From the NCBI GenBank assembly GCA_035048485.1, contig CM068585.1, positions 17,651,501-17,715,500 on the forward strand: a stretch of DNA of 64,000 nucleotides, written 5' to 3'. Under the pieces are notes generated by a model. That model was not told the DNA's origin. It worked only from the letters and a program-made list of their open reading frames with translations, and did not search any database. Below are positions 50,701 to 61,074 of the stretch, one piece after another (within the stretch, counting starts at the first letter, position 1; each line of letters starts with the position of its first letter). Both the position numbers and the translations under genes were made by a program. Source of the DNA: Pteria penguin (lineage: Eukaryota; Mollusca; Bivalvia; Pterioida; Pteriidae).

Positions 50701-53700
50701 TTCACAGAAAGACGCACTTCGATATTGCAGACATTCATGCATGGCCTACCTCCCATTCCTTTCCTTAGACTGCGAGTTCGGAGAGGTCATCTCATTGATG
50801 ATGCCCTTGTTTCTGTAAGTAAATTATGTTAATTGTCTAAGCTCATTAAATGCAGGCTTTCTGTATTCTGCATACTTTATGTAACAAGAGTTCTCTGTAA
50901 TGCATATAAATGCATCCAGGATATGTCAAAATCAATCAGGACTCAAGATTTTCAAAACATTTTAGTCATGTCATTGTATGCATCAAAATTTCAGGACAAT
51001 TTGTGTTATTTTTTGTTATTTATAGATTGGAGAAGCCTGATTGTGTTAATATGAACTGAAGTAATTCATTTGATGAATATAAGACATTTTAAACCGACAT
51101 AGTATGAAATAATATTTCAATGTAATTTTATGCATCAGAGTCAACAAAATTCAAAGTTGAATATCTTATTTTTTCAATTTGAAAGTATAATAAAGTTTCA
51201 CTGTCACAGTCAAATAATGTTCAGTGAAGAAAAATGAAAAATTGCACATTTCATGGATTGAAAACAACATACTGTAGTGTAGTTATTTAGACCAGTTGCA
51301 TTTTCAGGCTTTCTGTATTCCTTTATGTTTTCCTACTTGGTTCCTACTTTTCCATTAAATCCTCCTACTATTCCTACTTTTTAATCATAAAAGTAAACAA
51401 AATAATAATACAGTTGATAAAAGAAAGTAAATGTGAAATTAACAAGAAACATATCTTAAATAAAGGTGAATGAGTAAAAGAAAATGTTTATTTATAAGTA
51501 TTAGTCATACACTGTCCATTTGATGTTTGAAAGGGAGGGGGACTGGAAAAATTTATCTTACATGGATTCTGTGAGCAAAATATAATCTGCCCATATAAGA
51601 ATCCAAGCCCGCTCTTCCAGAACATCAGTTGGACGTGTCTGACAAATACCAATAATAATTTATCATTAAAGGGTTAAAAAGCATTTAATTATACAGGTTT
51701 CAGTTCATCAAAATTTTACGGGTACTCTAGAAATTTAGGTAGACAAGTGTGTTTCGGAGAGCTTGCACAAAACTCTTCCGGAAAAACACCCAAAATCTCA
51801 GTGGGAATCCAGGTGGAAATTTACCTGTGCTCATTCACACCAAATACACAGTGAATTTTGTAATTCTGGAACTTGCACCTGGATGTGGCCCACTGTAGCA
51901 GGTGAAAAATTACAAAACACCTGGACTGTACTGTAGTAAAAAAAAAATTTAAATTAGTTTTTACACTATTTAAACCCGTATGAAGAGGTCTGTTGTCTTC
52001 ATTCAACTGCTGTTTAATGATAGGAATTCATAAATATGTCTGTCTTTGTGTACATGTATATTTACTATTTAAATGATATCTATCTTTCAGCTGGAAATGA
52101 CTGCTATGGATAATCCACAGGATTTGAAGAAGCAGCTATTTGTAGAATTTGAAGGGGAGCAAGGGTTGGATGAGGGAGGTGTCTCCAAAGAATTCTTTGA
52201 ACTTGTTATTGACGAAATTTTTAATCCCGATATTGGTATGTATGAGTTAAAAGTATACACATAAGGAGTATCGGTACATGTATCCTACATTATATCTGCA
52301 GTCTGTGATGTGCTTGGTCAGTTTTAGGAAAAAGCTCAATCGACAATACCTTTGTTATATCCTTTTGCTTATAAACAAGGGGTTATAATAAAATTGCATG
52401 GCCCATAATTACTACCTTCTTTATTTGAAAAATTTGATACTGTCATGATCTTGACTTAATTCAACCCACCATTGTCAAGATTACTAAGACAGACGGAACT
52501 CTCTTGTCTTGCCCATAATTTTTCCATGTGTCAGTGGGATAAGTTTATTCTTGTGATTTGGACGAACTGTGTTGGCAGTCAGCTCTATGCGTATATCAGG
52601 AGTATTAGCATACATTCTTAAGTTCAAGGTTGAGACACCAAGTGGTAGGATCTGCCAGCATATTTACCTACAGGTATAACAGTTTTCATTCATCACAAAG
52701 TGTTTGTTGTCACTACACCCATTGTAATAGTCCTGCATTTAACAACAACAGAAAAAAAAAAAAGAAGAGAGCGATCTTCTGTTCATCAATAAAGTTAGGG
52801 GTGGAAATGGGGGAGGAGGTAGATAATGATAAGCTGCTTGCTCTGATCGTTTCATGGTGTCATAAAGCTTCAGTGTCTACATCACATTATCATTGGTGTT
52901 TCTGTATGTTTAGATACATGTAGCTCAAAATGAGGAAAATTGGTTCAAATTATCAAAATCAAATGAAAATAAGAAATGGGAGAAAGTTATCAGTCTTCTA
53001 GATCTAATGATAATAGAGAAACCCATTAATCACCTAAGTGATATTTTCTATTAATCTCAATAATATATTTAGAAGCATAAACAAAGATCCCTTCTTGTTA
53101 CTAAGCACACAGTTGTGTAATTCTAGCTGTATTTATCTCTTTACAGGAATGTTTACGTACAATGAAGAAACTCATCAGTTCTGGTTTAATTCGACATCAT
53201 TTGAAAATGACGGACAGTTCACTCTTATTGGGATCATGTTGGGACTAGCTATCTATAACAGCACAATCGTTGATGTACATTTTCCATCTGTTGTGTATAG
53301 AAAACTCATGGGCAAGAAAGGCTTATTTCAGGATCTATTTGATGTGGATCCCGTAAGTCTCTAAACATTATCGTAATCTTCGTAATAAATACTTTTCAAA
53401 CATACAATGCATAACTTGTTCTTACCTGGTATAGATAAATTTCAGCAGAGTTCATAGCTATAAAGAATGTCCTTGAAATATGTTGATTTATAAACCTACA
53501 TCTGACTTTATGCTTTGTTTTACAAAGACTCTGGCCAAGAGCCTGCAACAGCTACTAGATTATGAGGGAGAGGACATGGAGGAAGTTTTCATGCAGTCAT
53601 TCTGTATTGGTTATAAGGATGTGTTTGGCTGTGATCTTTCTCATGACCTCAAAGAGAAGGGCAACGAGATCTTTGTGAATCAAGCTAACAAACAGGTATA

Positions 53701-56349
53701 CATAAACCTTCATTTTTCGTACGGTATATTAATCATAAAAATGATAAATACTGTCGTGCTTTGTTTATAATCATTACATAGATATATTACATTTCGCTTA
53801 TTGTTTGTAAACCACAATATTTTGAATTGCTGATGTTCCCCCAGTCTTTAAATTTAAAGATTCTTTTAATTTTGTTTGTGTCATGGGGTAGTTTGGGTAT
53901 GTTGTTTACCGTCTTTTACCAGATTTCACCTGAATTATCTTTAAAATACAAGGGATCAAGATATTTTGTTTAGAATACGTTATCCACCATCAATCATTAT
54001 TTGGTTGATGACCTTAACCTTCATACCAAAATTAGCTTCCTACAGGTTAAAAAGTGTTTCAAAAACATTTCTTGTTTAGTTATGTTAAATCGTTACGGGT
54101 TGTTGTAAAATTGATATTACATTATCAAGGGTACCTGAAGGACCGAGAAGATGCTTATTTGATGTAGTCAACATTAATGAAAAGATATCAAGTTCTTTGT
54201 CTTTGAAGAGAATGTCCCTGACATTGTTTTTCTTCTGTTGTAGGAGTTTGTAAACCTCTATTCAGACTTCATCCTTAACAAGTCCATAGAGAAACAATTC
54301 CGTGCTTTTAAAAGGGGTTTTCAGATGGTAGTCAACGAAAGTCCACTGCGAGTGTTATTCAGACCAGAGGAAGTGGAACTATTGATCTGTGGTAGTACTG
54401 TAAGTATCTTGCTATTGAATGAGAACAAATAACAAATTGTTACAAGACTCAAAGAGTAATTTTCAAGCCTCTGCCATGAAATAACTGGGGCATATTAAGT
54501 GTTATCTTATTCTTCCAGAGTATGATTTAAGTACCTTTCAACTAAATCAAACCAACTTTGGATATATGCTGTTACCTATCAAGAGAGGAAGAAGCCTATT
54601 GATTTTGAGGCCTATTGATTAAAGGTTAAGATCACAGCTCCAGGACTTAGAATGAAAATAGCAAAATTGTGGATTTCAGGATAATTACTTGAGTACTGTT
54701 AAGCTATGGCAGATTTTGTCTTATTACCGGGGTTTAAGTTATGGCCCCAACAATTAGAATTTAAAAAGCTTTGCGAGGAAAGATTTATTGTCGTTTTGAA
54801 AAAAGTCCACAGCAGGGGTATATATGTTTCACAAACATTCTCTTGTCATGCCTCTTTTTATAATGTAGTTTATTTAGTTGCAGGAAGCAAATTGCAATAA
54901 GGAGTGTATGTCTGTCTGTCCTGAAAATTTGTTTAACAATATTTTTACTCGGAATTACTCATTCCCCAAGGATACAATTATTGAGCTTGTATTTTACTGT
55001 GTACCTATTATTTTTTATACAGAATTTCAACTTCCATGACCTTGAGAATGCAACAGAATATGATGGAGGATTTACAGCGGAATCTCCATCAGTTCGGTGT
55101 GTAACATTACAGCATTAGCTCATTGCTTATATCCTTCTCAAAGTTATTATTTTGCTTCATTGAAGAACACTCTAGTGTTTTGTATTTTAAGTGTTCAGTT
55201 ATACATTTTACAGAATAGTGTAAAGTATGTATATATAGATATTATACATTTATTATATACTTACTATACATTTACATGTGTGTGTACATACGTACATAAA
55301 TGTTGAATGTATTTATCAAATACATATATACCAATAAATGTACAATGTATATATATATACATATATGTTGTGTGTATGTATGTATGTATCAAGCTGGTGT
55401 GGCCTAGTGGTATCGGGTCGGACTCCTGATCGGGAGGCCGGGGTTCGAGTCCTGCTCTGGTCATGCCGATGTCATGTCTTTCGCATGAGACAGTAAAAAC
55501 CGAGGCCCCGTGTTGTGGTATGCATGACACGTTAAAGATCCCTCACTGCTTTGGGTGGGTCCTTTGCAAAGGTCAAAATTTGTATGCCTCGCATCAGGCA
55601 GATGCCGTCACCATATACGTGAAATATTCGTGGTGTGACGTAAAACAAAAATCAGTCAATTGTGTGTATGTATCAAATATTAGTTTTGTGTTGTAGACAT
55701 TTTTGGGAGATAGTGCACGAGTTTTCGGAGGAGCAGAAGAGAAAGCTTCTTGCCTTTACAACAGGTACTGACAGAGTACCTGTGGGTGGACTTTCAAAAC
55801 TAAAACTGATTATAGCCAGAAATGGTCCAGATTCTGAAAGGTAAATACTATTTTATTTCTTCATATCTAAAACACGAAAGTTTCCTGGAATAGCCGGAAT
55901 TTCCCAGTATATTTTTTATTGAAAATTCAGGAAATATTTCAGCCCTCAGACACCTAGTTAATGAAAATTGCAAAGAATTAGATTATATTCTGCTTATGTT
56001 AATTTCAACATTTGAAAATACATATGTACCATATTTCATTTGTTAAAGTAGAAGATAACAAACTATGTTTGATTTCAGTTGTTTTTTTTTGTTGAATGAA
56101 ATATCACTTCTTTATTTTTATAATTTTTTCGGGGATGCTAAAGGCTTAAACATGAGAGACAAACATAGACAATTTAACAAATCTAAGTATTCTTCATTAT
56201 TGTACATTTTTTAAAATTTATATTCTAGATTGCCAACAGCTCATACTTGCTTCAATGTGCTTCTTTTACCCGACTATTCTACCAAGGAGAGAATGAAGGA
56301 ACGACTGGAGAAAGCTATAAATTACTCAAAGGGTTTTGGCATGTTATAA
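41663..56349 (+). CDS. UBE3A: UBE3A (E6-AP) orthologue, HECT-type E3 ubiquitin ligase (coding span)
   Basis: Exons 41663-41713, 45851-46066, 46428-46579, 49430-50814, 52091-52235, 53147-53352, 53528-53695, 54244-54399, 55023-55096, 55697-55840 and 56229-56349 join in phase. Counted from the ATG that straddles the first intron (AT at 41712-41713, G at 45851) this gives 922 residues; the human short isoform has 852. The N-terminal AZUL zinc finger has Cys 21, 26, 31 and 63. A low-complexity Ser/Thr-rich linker of about residues 73-195 accounts for the extra length. The C-terminal HECT domain carries the [20 protein letters not shown] motif and the thioester Cys890 in [11 protein letters not shown], 32 residues from the end as in human. 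It transfers ubiquitin from an E2 to substrates; AZUL binds the proteasome in vertebrates. Transcribed divergently from NFXL1. Confidence 0.96.
42029..43513 (+). mobile_element. Hairpin-ended element with eight ~147-bp tandem core units
   Basis: The 5' hairpin is ACCCCC TTCGTTTG GGGGGT, then a GTCCGTCTGTCTGTC microsatellite (42068-42108). Units follow, each with AACTTTAACCTTAGC, CATACTACACATGTATATTC, TGGCAAGACC and GACCTTGTGACCTTGG. GACCTTGG starts at 42214, 42361, 42507, 42806, 42952, 43096 and 43241, a spacing of 144-149 bp (one of 299 where a unit lost the motif). The 3' end is GCCGCGGGGGGTATTTGTCC. It lies in the first UBE3A intron. Confidence 0.85.
44501..44613. mobile_element. Foldback/MITE with 56-bp arms, ~95 percent paired
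   Basis: ATGAACGTGCAATCGACAAC at the left is mirrored by GTTGTCGATTGCACGTTCAT at the right. 53 of 56 positions pair, with practically no loop (centre CGACTCG). In UBE3A intron 1. Confidence 0.85.
44855..45365 (+). mobile_element. Tandem-core element with three ~147-bp units
   Basis: After GGGCATATTATG and a CTTGTCTGTCCAGC lead, units with GCCATAATTTTTCACC, GCATGGATTTGAATAATA and AAGGTCACAGTGCTTATG recur. GCCATA starts at 44924, 45071 and 45217, spacing 147 and 146. The sequence differs from the 42029 element. Confidence 0.75.
45851..46066 (+). CDS. UBE3A: UBE3A exon 2 (AZUL zinc finger)
   Basis: 216 bp, residues 1-72. [19 protein letters not shown] is followed by [11 protein letters not shown] and later KASLC, giving the four Cys ligands of the AZUL fold. 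Acceptor CTTACAG, donor AAG|GTATGT. Confidence 0.96.
46428..46579 (+). CDS. UBE3A: UBE3A exon 3 (Ser/Thr-rich linker)
   Basis: 152 bp between ATATAG and CCAG|GTGAAT, residues 73-123. It reads [16 protein letters not shown] and later [15 protein letters not shown]. It is low in conservation; the call rests on phase continuity on both sides. Confidence 0.8.
47388..47445. repeat. 28-bp tandem duplication
   Basis: CTTGACTCCTATGACCTCGC followed by TCTCAGGT occurs twice in a row with no change. In the UBE3A intron before the large exon. Confidence 0.85.
47875..47970. repeat. Fragment of the CAGGGA/GTGGGCTC repeat family
   Basis: GAGTGGGCTCGTGAAAATC, GTGTGGGCCCCTG and TAATAGAATTTATACC resemble internal parts of 5955-6591 and 18066. 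Ends not defined. Confidence 0.4.
48561..48842 (+). repeat. SINE family A, copy A4 (best-preserved)
   Basis: Full tRNA-like head: A box TGGCCTAGTGG, B box GGTTCGACTCC, with a foldable anticodon arm GCTCGGCTCGTGATCGAG. Then come ACACCGGTGTTCTGTCTTTC, GAGACAGTAAAAACCGAGG, CCTCACTGCTTCGGGTGG and GGCAGATGCCGTCACC. Tail (CAAA)n. Intronic in UBE3A, sense strand. This is the copy to use as family reference. Confidence 0.9.
49430..50814 (+). CDS. UBE3A: UBE3A large central exon
   Basis: 1385 bp, residues 124-585. It begins [17 protein letters not shown], contains the TWIN-like landmarks [50 protein letters not shown] and YYINDDEG, and ends IDDALVS. An insert of acidic/Ser residues lies at about 155-275 of the protein. 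Acceptor TTTTCAG, donor TCT|GTAAGT. The exon is open to a stop just past the donor. Confidence 0.96.
52091..52235 (+). CDS. UBE3A: UBE3A exon 5 (start of HECT domain)
   Basis: 145 bp, residues 586-633. [20 protein letters not shown] then [19 protein letters not shown] and FNPDIG, near-identical to human. Acceptor TTTCAG, donor G|GTATGT. Confidence 0.97.
53147..53352 (+). CDS. UBE3A: UBE3A exon 6 (HECT N-lobe)
   Basis: 206 bp, residues 634-702. [30 protein letters not shown] and [11 protein letters not shown]. Acceptor TTACAG, donor CCC|GTAAGT. Confidence 0.97.
53528..53695 (+). CDS. UBE3A: UBE3A exon 7 (HECT N-lobe)
   Basis: 168 bp, residues 703-758. [20 protein letters not shown], then [20 protein letters not shown]. 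Acceptor TACAAAG, donor CAG|GTATAC. Confidence 0.95.
54244..54399 (+). CDS. UBE3A: UBE3A exon 8 (HECT)
   Basis: 156 bp, residues 759-810. [19 protein letters not shown], then [13 protein letters not shown]. Acceptor TTGTAG, donor ACT|GTAAGT. The open frame is short but the match to human is clear. Confidence 0.96.
55023..55096 (+). CDS. UBE3A: UBE3A exon 9 (HECT)
   Basis: 74 bp, from residue 811. [20 protein letters not shown] ending SPSV plus a split Arg codon. Acceptor TATACAG, donor CG|GTGTGT. Too short to be found as an ORF. Confidence 0.93.
55391..55660 (+). repeat. SINE family A, copy A5
   Basis: GCTGGTGTGGCCTAGTGG head, GGGTTCGAGTCC B box, GAGACAGTAAAAACCGAGG, CATCAGGCAGATGCCGTC. It lies only ~40 bp upstream of UBE3A exon 55697-55840. 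Confidence 0.88.
55697..55840 (+). CDS. UBE3A: UBE3A exon 10 (HECT C-lobe)
   Basis: 144 bp. [39 protein letters not shown] and GPDSE. Acceptor TTGTAG, donor AG|GTAAAT. Confidence 0.97.
56229..56349 (+). CDS. UBE3A: UBE3A last coding exon with catalytic cysteine
   Basis: 121 bp. [20 protein letters not shown] to the C-terminal SKGFGML, stop TAA at 56347-56349. The thioester Cys codon is 56248-56250. Acceptor TTCTAG. Confidence 0.97.
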
Positions 56350-57085
56350 GTGGTCAACAAGCCTGCTGTTATCAGCAATTAATGTGATATATACTTGTGA
56401 CTGTGTCCTTTTACTTTGTATCTATTTTACAGTTGCTTAGATATGTAAACCTATGTTCTGATGTTAAGTGAATATGTAACAAGGCTCTCATTCTATCATT
56501 GTACTTGCATGTACGAGATAGATAAGGGACTTATTATATACAGACAAGTGGCAATACCAAATTTACTGAAGTGGCAAGATAATAGAGCAGGTTGATCCTA
56601 GATCAGATGTCGCTGTTCCTGTGTAATTTGTTTTAAGGCTACTTAATGTCGCTTGTTCAATCTTTCTCAAAAAAAAAAAAAGGATTAGATCAACATAAAT
56701 CCAAAATTCTAGATGGCAGCATAGGTGCTTGAAATGAATTATTTATTTATTTATATGCCATTCAGTGAGAAAATACAGCTGACTGCTGATATATGTAAGT
56801 ATTGTATTTGTCCCTTGGCTTTGAAAAATCAGAGTTTGATGAATGATTTATTGATTGCAGTAGTACATTTCATTATCTCTGGCTATCTCCAATGTTGAAG
56901 AGGTTAAAACATGAATACTGTCGCAAAAATACTGTAAAGGTATGTGTTATGTGATAACACTATGCAGTTGTTTGGGGGGTTCCCCAGGTGATAAAAGTAC
57001 CGGTAATGGAAGCAAGTACATGCCTGTCAAGATTGTGTGGACCTTCAGAATATTTCTGCAATAAAGATTTGTCTTGCAATCGGTA
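56350..57085 (+). other. UBE3A: UBE3A 3' UTR and probable poly(A) signal
   Basis: AATAAA at 57060-57065 is the first canonical hexamer well placed after the stop. A second one lies near 57769, so a longer UTR is possible. Confidence 0.55.
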
Positions 57086-58299
57086 ACAAACTGTTTGCAC
57101 ATTGTAGTTTTTTACTCATTATTAAATCTATGTAAGATATCAACAAATTCAAAAGGTTCCGAGAATTTTGCATTTCATAAAAATTTGACAGAGATCTGAA
57201 CATGCAATTCACAGCTATCACTTTTTCTGTTGCTTGTTAGTGGTACTATGTTATGGTGATATCGTTTCTTCATATATACCACTGTATGGAGTAAAGACTA
57301 ATGTATTGTGGTTCAGACAGTTCAATCTTGATGTTGTCCATTGACATAAAAGCAAACACTTCGAAGGTCAAGATAGTCTGTGTAAAAATCAATTATTTAA
57401 TGTAATAGAATATCAAATTATATTTGAAGTGCATGTACATGGCAGTATGTGAAATAAAATCAGCAACAATTTATTTGTTGATTACTTTTCCTGTAAGATA
57501 TGTTCCATACTATGGTGTGAAAATTCATAAGCAGTGTTCAGTGTGCCTTGCTTTTACTGTTAACTTCCAGAAGCGTTTGTGTTTTTATCAACACATCTTG
57601 CTTGCTACTCCAAGTACTACTTGTGACAAAAATGAAATATCTTTAATCTTTATTTCTATACTCCCACTATTGTGATATAAGTTCGTTCTTCAAATATTGT
57701 GAAGACCTGTTGCAAAGTGGCATATGTTATGTAGACTACAGATTTCTACTAGCTGGGTAAATAATATAAATAAAAGGTCTTGTGTTCGAAATGACCAACG
57801 AGTCTAAAATGTGTATAAGAGAGCTACCTAGAGAGATGGAGTAATTTTGACCATTTGAAAATAACAAAGATATGGTCAAGGATCCTAGATTTACTCCAGA
57901 ACCAACGACAGATCATAATTTTGGATTGAATTTGAATGGAACGTTCTAAAATAATTGCAGTTTTTTCAATAATCCAGCAAGAATAAATAAATTTCATGCA
58001 GGGAATCGGTCATTTCTGCAAACATCTATTCTAATTGCATTGTCGGATATTTATGATTTGTCATGAACTCTTCAGTAATATGGGCATCTGTTTTCGATCC
58101 ATCTTCATTGTTTTAAAAAGTGATTTTCCAGATAATGGGAGCATGATTATTCCACTTCTTGAAAGGGTGTTGAATATGAATACATGGGCTTCTATGTTCA
58201 TGTAAAAATCTTAAAATCCTTGTTTGGTGTGAATCGTTACAATATTATCCTTTTGCAGTTTGGAAAAAAAAAATTGACAGAAAAGCTTTAAGGTGTTAC

Positions 58300-58808
58300 C
58301 TCACCTAAACTACTACCCTACAGCATGCTAATATTGGCCTGTAATAGATAAAAGAAAAACTACCGCATGTTTGTGAAATGTATACCACCGCTGAGCTTAT
58401 TTCATGGCAGCAACAAAGCTTTCCTAAATTATAAGTTTCATGGGGCATTACTCGTATATACCGGTAAATATTACCAGTAGTGACCTCAGATCTGTAGGCA
58501 TCCTTCCCTTTTGATGAGATTTCATATTACCTCTGTTTAAAGAACTTGATGTGTAAAACATGATCAATGATAATATGTGAAAATCACCTGAAAACCAATA
58601 ATTAGTCTATTTTCATCAGCTGTGACTGACATTTTGACCCCAAAATCGATAGGGTTCTTTCTCTTTTGAAAAGTTAATATATACCCAAATTTGGTTTGGT
58701 TTGGAGGAAAGGTACTCGAGTTACTATCCGGAACTGAAATGTTGGACAGAAGGACAGACAAAGCAAACACTGAATGCCCCTTGGCATACCTGGCGGGGGC
58801 ATAAAAAG
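58300..58808 (-). mobile_element. Probable truncated hairpin/microsatellite repeat element
   Basis: On the minus strand it begins TTTTTATGCCCCCGCCAGG, then GGGGCATTCAGTG and a short TGTCTGTCCTTCTGTCC, the same opening plan as the other hairpin elements. A related opening TTTTATGCCCCCACCATG is at 30538. The core is not resolved. Confidence 0.45.
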
Positions 58809-58999
58809 GGCTACAACGCTCAGCAGAGCTAAAAATGATCGCATAAAAAGCAGTATGTCTGAAAAATATTCAAAGCTTTCTTGGCATTAATTCTACATTA
58901 CTTAGAAACAATACATCCAGTTTTCCCATAAATAAAAAGTATGAAATGGTACCAAAAATACAGCCCTTGGGTGGGGCAAAACATTTACAACAATGCCTT

Positions 59000-59045
59000 T
59001 ATTTAAAATAAACTTGATACCTTCAGCTCTGGTGAGCTAAACAGC
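59000..59045 (-). repeat. Fragment like the TTTAGCTCACC hairpin end
   Basis: Minus strand TTTAGCTCACCAGAGCTGAA resembles the 5' hairpin of the elements at 31516 and 37285. Confidence 0.4.
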
Positions 59046-59869
59046 ATTAAAGAAACTTCAGTAATGTCAAGTTGACACTGATTTTATAGGGCCCCACCTA
59101 GATATACAGATACCTTGCAGTAATTTGTCTCTAAGCAACAAGTACGAACCAATTTCTCTCGTAATTCCTGGGATGGTGACATATTGAAAACGTCATATTT
59201 TTATTTTTTATCAGAAAGACCCAAGACTTAATCAAGATACATGTACAGCTTCCATATGTACATGTAGTAGAACATATCATCACAAAGATTTGCAAAATCT
59301 GGGGTCAGTTTATACCTGGCAATATATTGTACACATCACGAGACGGCTTTGAGGAAGCAAGTGCTGGAGCCCTTCTTGACATCAAAGTCTTTGTAATGAG
59401 GTACCATGTTGTGCAGTCGGCTGCAAGCAATACTCTGTAATCACGGTTTCTCAAGACAGACATGCAATCTTGTTATGCACCTTTGATTTTGGCTCTGGCC
59501 CTTGCCCCTGGGGTTCAGTCACTATTCTTGCATAGTTTTGTTCTCAGGAATCATGAACAAAAGAAAGAAAATGGTGTTTCTCAATTCCATAGGGATACCA
59601 TCTTAAAAATCATACTAATATATGATTTTCTTCCCAATTTTTATGACACATCGCTGGAATAATCTACTCAATATACCAGATCCACTCATGAACTAGGTGT
59701 CAAAACAACATCCATGTTCTCAATTTAAACGAGAATTTTAATAGTCAAGCTTGCATACAGAATATTCTCCAGTTAAAGCGGGCAAACGAAATCCAGACTG
59801 CTCTTCGTGGGTAACACTACTTGTACTCCCCTCCATTTTCCATGGTTGGGGCAAATACAGTATGGGATA

Positions 59870-59965
59870 TTGAGCTGGTGCAGCTTAATCTGTTAGGTCT
59901 TGGCTCGATACCAAGAGGTCCCAGGTTCAAATCCCACCAGTGTCCTGAGGCCAATAGGCTTTATC
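59870..59965 (+). repeat. SINE family A head fragment
   Basis: GAGCTGGTGCAGCTTAATCTG, AAGAGGTCCCAGGTTCAAATC (B box) and CCAGTGTCCTGAGGCC, then breaks off. Head similar to copy A2. Confidence 0.6.
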
Positions 59966-60900
59966 GGTCATCTACCTTAAAAGCCACCTACAAAGTTTTA
60001 AGGATCATGAGATTTCGCAATTTTGGTAGAAGGGTTTCATGCTCTATAACAAGCTATTCAGTTTCTCTCCACAATGCATATAAGTTGACAAAAAGTGTTT
60101 CAAAGACCCAGTCCCACTATGGCAATATCGATTTCTGAAGACTATTTTCAGCAATAATACTCCACACCTTTAAAACCTGCAGAGTGCTACTATCATGAAA
60201 TCTCGCAATTTATGTTCCTCTCATGTTAAATTTGGTAGTAATTTGTTTTGAAGTTTTCAAAGTTGAAACTGTTCAGTGGCCAATAGCAAACAGGTCACCT
60301 GACTTAGCCAACCCGACTACACCTACAACAGGACTACACCTACCATGATCATATATCAGAAGTATAAATGGTCTGCCTACTGAATGGCCCAAAACTTGTC
60401 AAAAGGCTTCAATAAATTAGGGAGACACAAAATGTTTGATGATGACACTTATTTTAATTGAAGACATAAATATTCACATAAAATAAATCTACATAAAAAA
60501 TCACAATATATGAAAAAATCCTTTTACACATGATGATATCTTTTTTAAAACGAGCATTACTACATGAAAATCACAATATTCATTTAAACGGAAATATCCA
60601 GAGCTTAAGTCTTATTAACCGCTGGATTTGTGTCTAGGTCAGTAGCTCTAATTCACCGTTAGTGAATAAAGGAACTGTCACAAAGTCTGACAGCTCCACA
60701 ATGCACTTCTTCAGTTTCCTTCACTTGTGTGGGTTTAAAATCCGCTGTATACAGCACTGAATGGATTGAATTAGCTTATCTGAAGTTCAGATCTCTTAGG
60801 TGACAATTTAAAGGAAATGTCCAATTTATCAAATATACTTGTACCTATATAAATTCTATATCTTTGATAAAGACACAACACTAATTCACAGGTTTTCTCC

Positions 60901-61074
60901 TCACTTCTTTTTCTTGGGTCGTCCACGGTTGTCTGGTGTATCAGCTTTCCTTTTCTGGCCCTTGGGTGTACCTGATTTTCCCTTCTTTCTTCTTTCAGCT
61001 TTCTCTCTTTCTTCAAGTTCCATATTTTCTCTCTCAATCAATGTGATAAGTGTGTTACATCTTCTTTGTAATTC
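60901..61074 (-). CDS. SMARCA5: ISWI last coding exon (basic C-terminus)
   Basis: 174 bp, 57 residues plus stop. It begins [17 protein letters not shown], has a charged stretch [15 protein letters not shown], and ends RGRPKKKK. Acceptor CCTGTAG. Confidence 0.95.
   Translation of the reverse strand, partial: ELQRRCNTLITLIERENMELEEREKAERRKKGKSGTPKGQKRKADTPDNRGRPKKKK

Larger units (their letters stand above)
56350..60900. other. UBE3A-ISWI convergent intergenic region
   Basis: Apart from the 3' UTRs and the repeat fragments listed, I see no gene here. A TTTAAT at 60453-60458 is a possible ATTAAA poly(A) signal for the ISWI gene on the minus strand. Confidence 0.5.

Noticed and set aside
50833..51054. 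73-codon frame after the large UBE3A exon
   Set aside because: Starts just past the donor within an intron; no family resemblance.
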